DNA of 64,000 nt from Ferruginibacter sp. (GTDB lineage: Bacteria > Bacteroidota > Bacteroidia > Chitinophagales > Chitinophagaceae): the NCBI GenBank assembly GCA_016786725.1, contig JAEUVU010000001.1:62001-126000 (forward strand), in the 5' to 3' direction. Shown in pieces: positions 61,725-64,000 of this stretch. The notes below the pieces were generated by a model that worked only from the letters and a program-made list of their open reading frames with translations, was not told the origin of the DNA and did not search any database. Both the position numbers and the translations under genes were made by a program. Position 1 is the stretch's first letter, and every line of letters starts with the position of its first letter.

Positions 61725-64000
61725 ATGAAAAAAGTCGCCATACTGGCAACATGTATCATGTTGTTTTCAGTAAATCTGTTTGCACAGTTCTCTACGGACT
61801 GGATAAGACCTGCAGAAGCCTACCAGAAAAACGGCGTAATGCTTGCACGGGATAACCAGGATAATGTTATCACTACCGGTTACTGGACCAGCAATAATAT
61901 CTACACCCGCAAGTATAACAAATTTGGTGTTTTGCAGTGGGAAACCACTTCGGCATCGGGAATAGCCAGCAATTACGAACGTCCGGTATGGATAACTACA
62001 GATAATAACCGAAATGTTTTTGTGGCGGGTTACCGTTATGCAGGTGCCTCTACCGCCAATGCGATGGTGGTTTTAAAATACAGTGCCGACGGTTTGCTGC
62101 TATGGAAAAAAATAGTTGAGCCGGTTAACTACCTGGTGGGCATGAATCTGCGATGTGAAGTAGATAATAACGGGAACCTGTATGTTGGTGCAACCGGTGT
62201 TGGTGTGCTTCCCGGATTTGCTTTGATCAAATTTGATCCCAACGGTACTATACTTTTCACACAGCACAGTGCTGCAAATACTCCTGGTTTTTTTAACTCC
62301 ATGCGTGTAAAAGATAATAAGGTTGCCCTGAGTGCATCAGGTGGCCCTCCGGCCGGCGGAGACCCTAATATTGCTACAGTTGCAGTATGGGACACTTCAG
62401 GTGCGTTTATGTGGGGAGCAGGTGTGCAGGGCCGTGGTGGCAAAGATGTGGAGATTGATGATGCAGGCAATGTGTATCTGCTTACCTGTTTTTTTAACCA
62501 GGTAACAGCTGCCAGCGAGATGGACATTGAGCTGTTTAAATTTGATGCATCGGGTACACAGTTATGGAAAAGAGATTTTGATTTTGGAGGTACAGAAATA
62601 CCCTCAAGATTTACATTGGTTGCCGGCAAGTTAAGCCTGATAGCGCAGGGTAACATAGCAGCATCTTATTTTGACTGGGTTACCATGCAAACAGATACAG
62701 ATGGTAATATGCTGTGGAATACAAGATATAATGCCTCGTCTGGCAATGATGAAATTCCGTATTTTATTGCAGCCAAAACCAACGGAGAAGTGTTTGTAAC
62801 GGGAAAGGGTGGCCCAAGTCCCGATCCTAATAATACTTCTTATTTACGTATGCTTACTTTAAAGTACAGCAATGCAGGCTCGCAAACCTGGATAGACTCA
62901 ACCAATATTTACAGCGGATGGGGATATGGTTGTACGCTTGCAAGTGACAACAGTTTGTATGCGATAAGCAGCACAGCCATGTCGGCTTTCCATTTTCTTG
63001 ACCATACAGGTGCCGGGCCGTGCAATGTGCCCACAGGGCTTGCAGTAGCCAATATTACTAACAGTTTTGCTACTTTTTCGTGGACGGCAGTGCCTAATGC
63101 AACCTTATATCACCTGCGGTACAAGCCGGTTTCTTCCACCACCTGGAACGTGGTTTCGTACAATCTTACCAGTATTAATGTGTTTGGCCTGTATGCAGGA
63201 ACTACCTATGAGTATGCCGTAGAAGCAGTTTGCGATAATGGCCCCACAGGCTATGGCCCCACACAAATATTTACCACAACGGGTACAGCTATTTGCACTT
63301 CCGTTGGGCAAAACCAGACACAGGAATATTTAAGCCAGGTTTGGCTGATGAGTGGTTTCAATAATGTGTCGGGCAATAATAATGGTTATGCTGACTTTAC
63401 AAATATTTCGGCCCCTATTACCAGGAACCAGCTTGTACAAGGTTACCTGTCTGCACTGGTGCCATTTCCGGAGTACGAGTATTACAGTATATGGATAGAT
63501 TATAACCATGATAATGACTTTGATGATGCAGGAGAAGAAGCAGTAACATTGTACACCGATTTTACCGGTCTTATTGGATTTAATTTTACAGTGCCGGCAA
63601 CAGCCGCTTTGGGCGCCACCCGTATGAGGGTAGTTATGAGCCATGATAGCCCTGCAACACCTTGCGGTACTTATGCCAGGGGCGAAACCGAAGATTATAC
63701 AGTAGTGGTAAACGATGGCAGCATTAACCCGCCGGCCGTGCCTTTGGGGCTTACTGTTTTTAATATCACCAATTCAAGCGCCGTATTTGCATGGACACCT
63801 GATAATACTGCAGCCTCGTACAACCTGCGGTATAAAAGGTTTACCGAAAATACCTGGACCATTGCACCCTCAACCATTCCTTCAATAGCAATACCTGGTC
63901 TTGCTGCCAGTACCGATTACGATTATGCGGTGGAAGCAGTAGGCAGCGCAGGCCGTTCGGGCTACAGTTCTACACAGGCTTTTACCACACTGGGTCCTAT
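61725..64000 (+). CDS. large secreted GEVED/fibronectin-III protein, 3' end outside window
   Basis: The frame is open from ATG 61725 through 64000 (758 codons). Signal peptide MKKVAILATCIMLFSVNLFAQ. Residues about 22-410 are a propeller-like or SBBP-type region with repeats such as LKYSADGLLLWKK, IKFDPNGTILFTQ and FKFDASGTQLWKRDFDFGG. A fibronectin type III domain (about 425-515, AVPNATLYHLRYKPV, TYEYAVEAV) and a GEVED domain (about 540-660, YYSIWIDYNHDNDFDDAGEE, GETEDYTVVV) follow, then another fibronectin type III repeat. T9SS proteins of this class end in a type A or B sorting domain, expected past the window. Confidence 0.85.
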   Translation, partial: MKKVAILATCIMLFSVNLFAQFSTDWIRPAEAYQKNGVMLARDNQDNVITTGYWTSNNIYTRKYNKFGVLQWETTSASGIASNYERPVWITTDNNRNVFVAGYRYAGASTANAMVVLKYSADGLLLWKKIVEPVNYLVGMNLRCEVDNNGNLYVGATGVGVLPGFALIKFDPNGTILFTQHSAANTPGFFNSMRVKDNKVALSASGGPPAGGDPNIATVAVWDTSGAFMWGAGVQGRGGKDVEIDDAGNVYLLTCFFNQVTAASEMDIELFKFDASGTQLWKRDFDFGGTEIPSRFTLVAGKLSLIAQGNIAASYFDWVTMQTDTDGNMLWNTRYNASSGNDEIPYFIAAKTNGEVFVTGKGGPSPDPNNTSYLRMLTLKYSNAGSQTWIDSTNIYSGWGYGCTLASDNSLYAISSTAMSAFHFLDHTGAGPCNVPTGLAVANITNSFATFSWTAVPNATLYHLRYKPVSSTTWNVVSYNLTSINVFGLYAGTTYEYAVEAVCDNGPTGYGPTQIFTTTGTAICTSVGQNQTQEYLSQVWLMSGFNNVSGNNNGYADFTNISAPITRNQLVQGYLSALVPFPEYEYYSIWIDYNHDNDFDDAGEEAVTLYTDFTGLIGFNFTVPATAALGATRMRVVMSHDSPATPCGTYARGETEDYTVVVNDGSINPPAVPLGLTVFNITNSSAVFAWTPDNTAASYNLRYKRFTENTWTIAPSTIPSIAIPGLAASTDYDYAVEAVGSAGRSGYSSTQAFTTLGP

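Noticed and set aside
1..64000. tRNA, rRNA, CRISPR array, riboswitch or prophage
   Set aside because: I found no cloverleaf with a CCA-like end, rRNA core sequence, regularly spaced short repeats or lysis/capsid genes; a tool search such as tRNAscan or Infernal was not possible.

Overview
The window looks like a chromosome segment of a Bacteroidota bacterium, most probably of the Chitinophagaceae type (inference from gene content, not from a marker gene). It carries type IX secretion (T9SS) C-terminal sorting domains of type A and a CHU_C/gliding-type (type B) domain, many lipoproteins and secreted proteins ending their signal peptides in AQ, DUF5686, DUF2911, DUF7009-like and fasciclin proteins, TAnnTTTG-like promoter boxes, and almost no Shine-Dalgarno sequences. 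No tRNA, rRNA, CRISPR array, transposase or complete prophage was found.

Layout. 0-3 kb: a truncated membrane-anchored protein, a Mur-ligase paralogue and a small secreted protein. 3-7.6 kb: histidine degradation (imidazolonepropionase and a bifunctional formiminotransferase-cyclodeaminase) around a convergent CoA-transferase/hydrolase. 7.6-16 kb: a palindromic repeat element, then a surface block with two large trimeric-adhesin/tail-fibre-like proteins on either side of a T9SS-exported subtilisin. 16-29 kb: envelope and housekeeping genes, namely a hydrolase lipoprotein, a SYLF protein, small lipoproteins, a coiled-coil protein, a lactonase-like propeller, a DUF5686 outer-membrane protein, a TPR protein with a coupled secreted protein, and a fasciclin lipoprotein. 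29-36 kb: two unusual proteins without signal peptides, a nucleotide pyrophosphatase/phosphodiesterase-like enzyme, a DUF2911 protein and a large type B T9SS protein.

36-43 kb is a compact NAD-linked formate dehydrogenase module: a fused NuoE/NuoF-like diaphorase subunit and a Mo/W catalytic subunit read rightward, and a DUF7009-like protein, FdhD and MobA read leftward toward them. FdhD and MobA supply sulfuration and the guanylylated cofactor, so the five genes form a coherent enzyme-plus-maturation set. A DPP-IV-like S9 peptidase follows.

45.6-48.1 kb is the most unusual stretch. Two genes (an S41-type protease and a TraB/EreA-like lipoprotein) sit between two parts of a palindromic repeat. 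The outer ends of the unit are near-perfect 21-bp inverted repeats. It is flanked by a 26-bp direct repeat (25/26) that includes the start codon and first codons of the next gene. This looks like a transposase-less cargo unit, or a rearrangement between repeats. Related repeats lie at 7.6 kb (complete) and 53.8 kb (single hairpin).

49-64 kb: an orphan contractile-tail sheath protein, a stand-alone T9SS sorting domain, a T9SS type A protein, a phospholipase C-type phosphoesterase, secreted lipoproteins, a CxxCH (haem c) lipoprotein, a WG-repeat-like protein, a small protein resembling those near metal-efflux operons, and the start of a large GEVED/fibronectin-III secreted protein that runs off the end.
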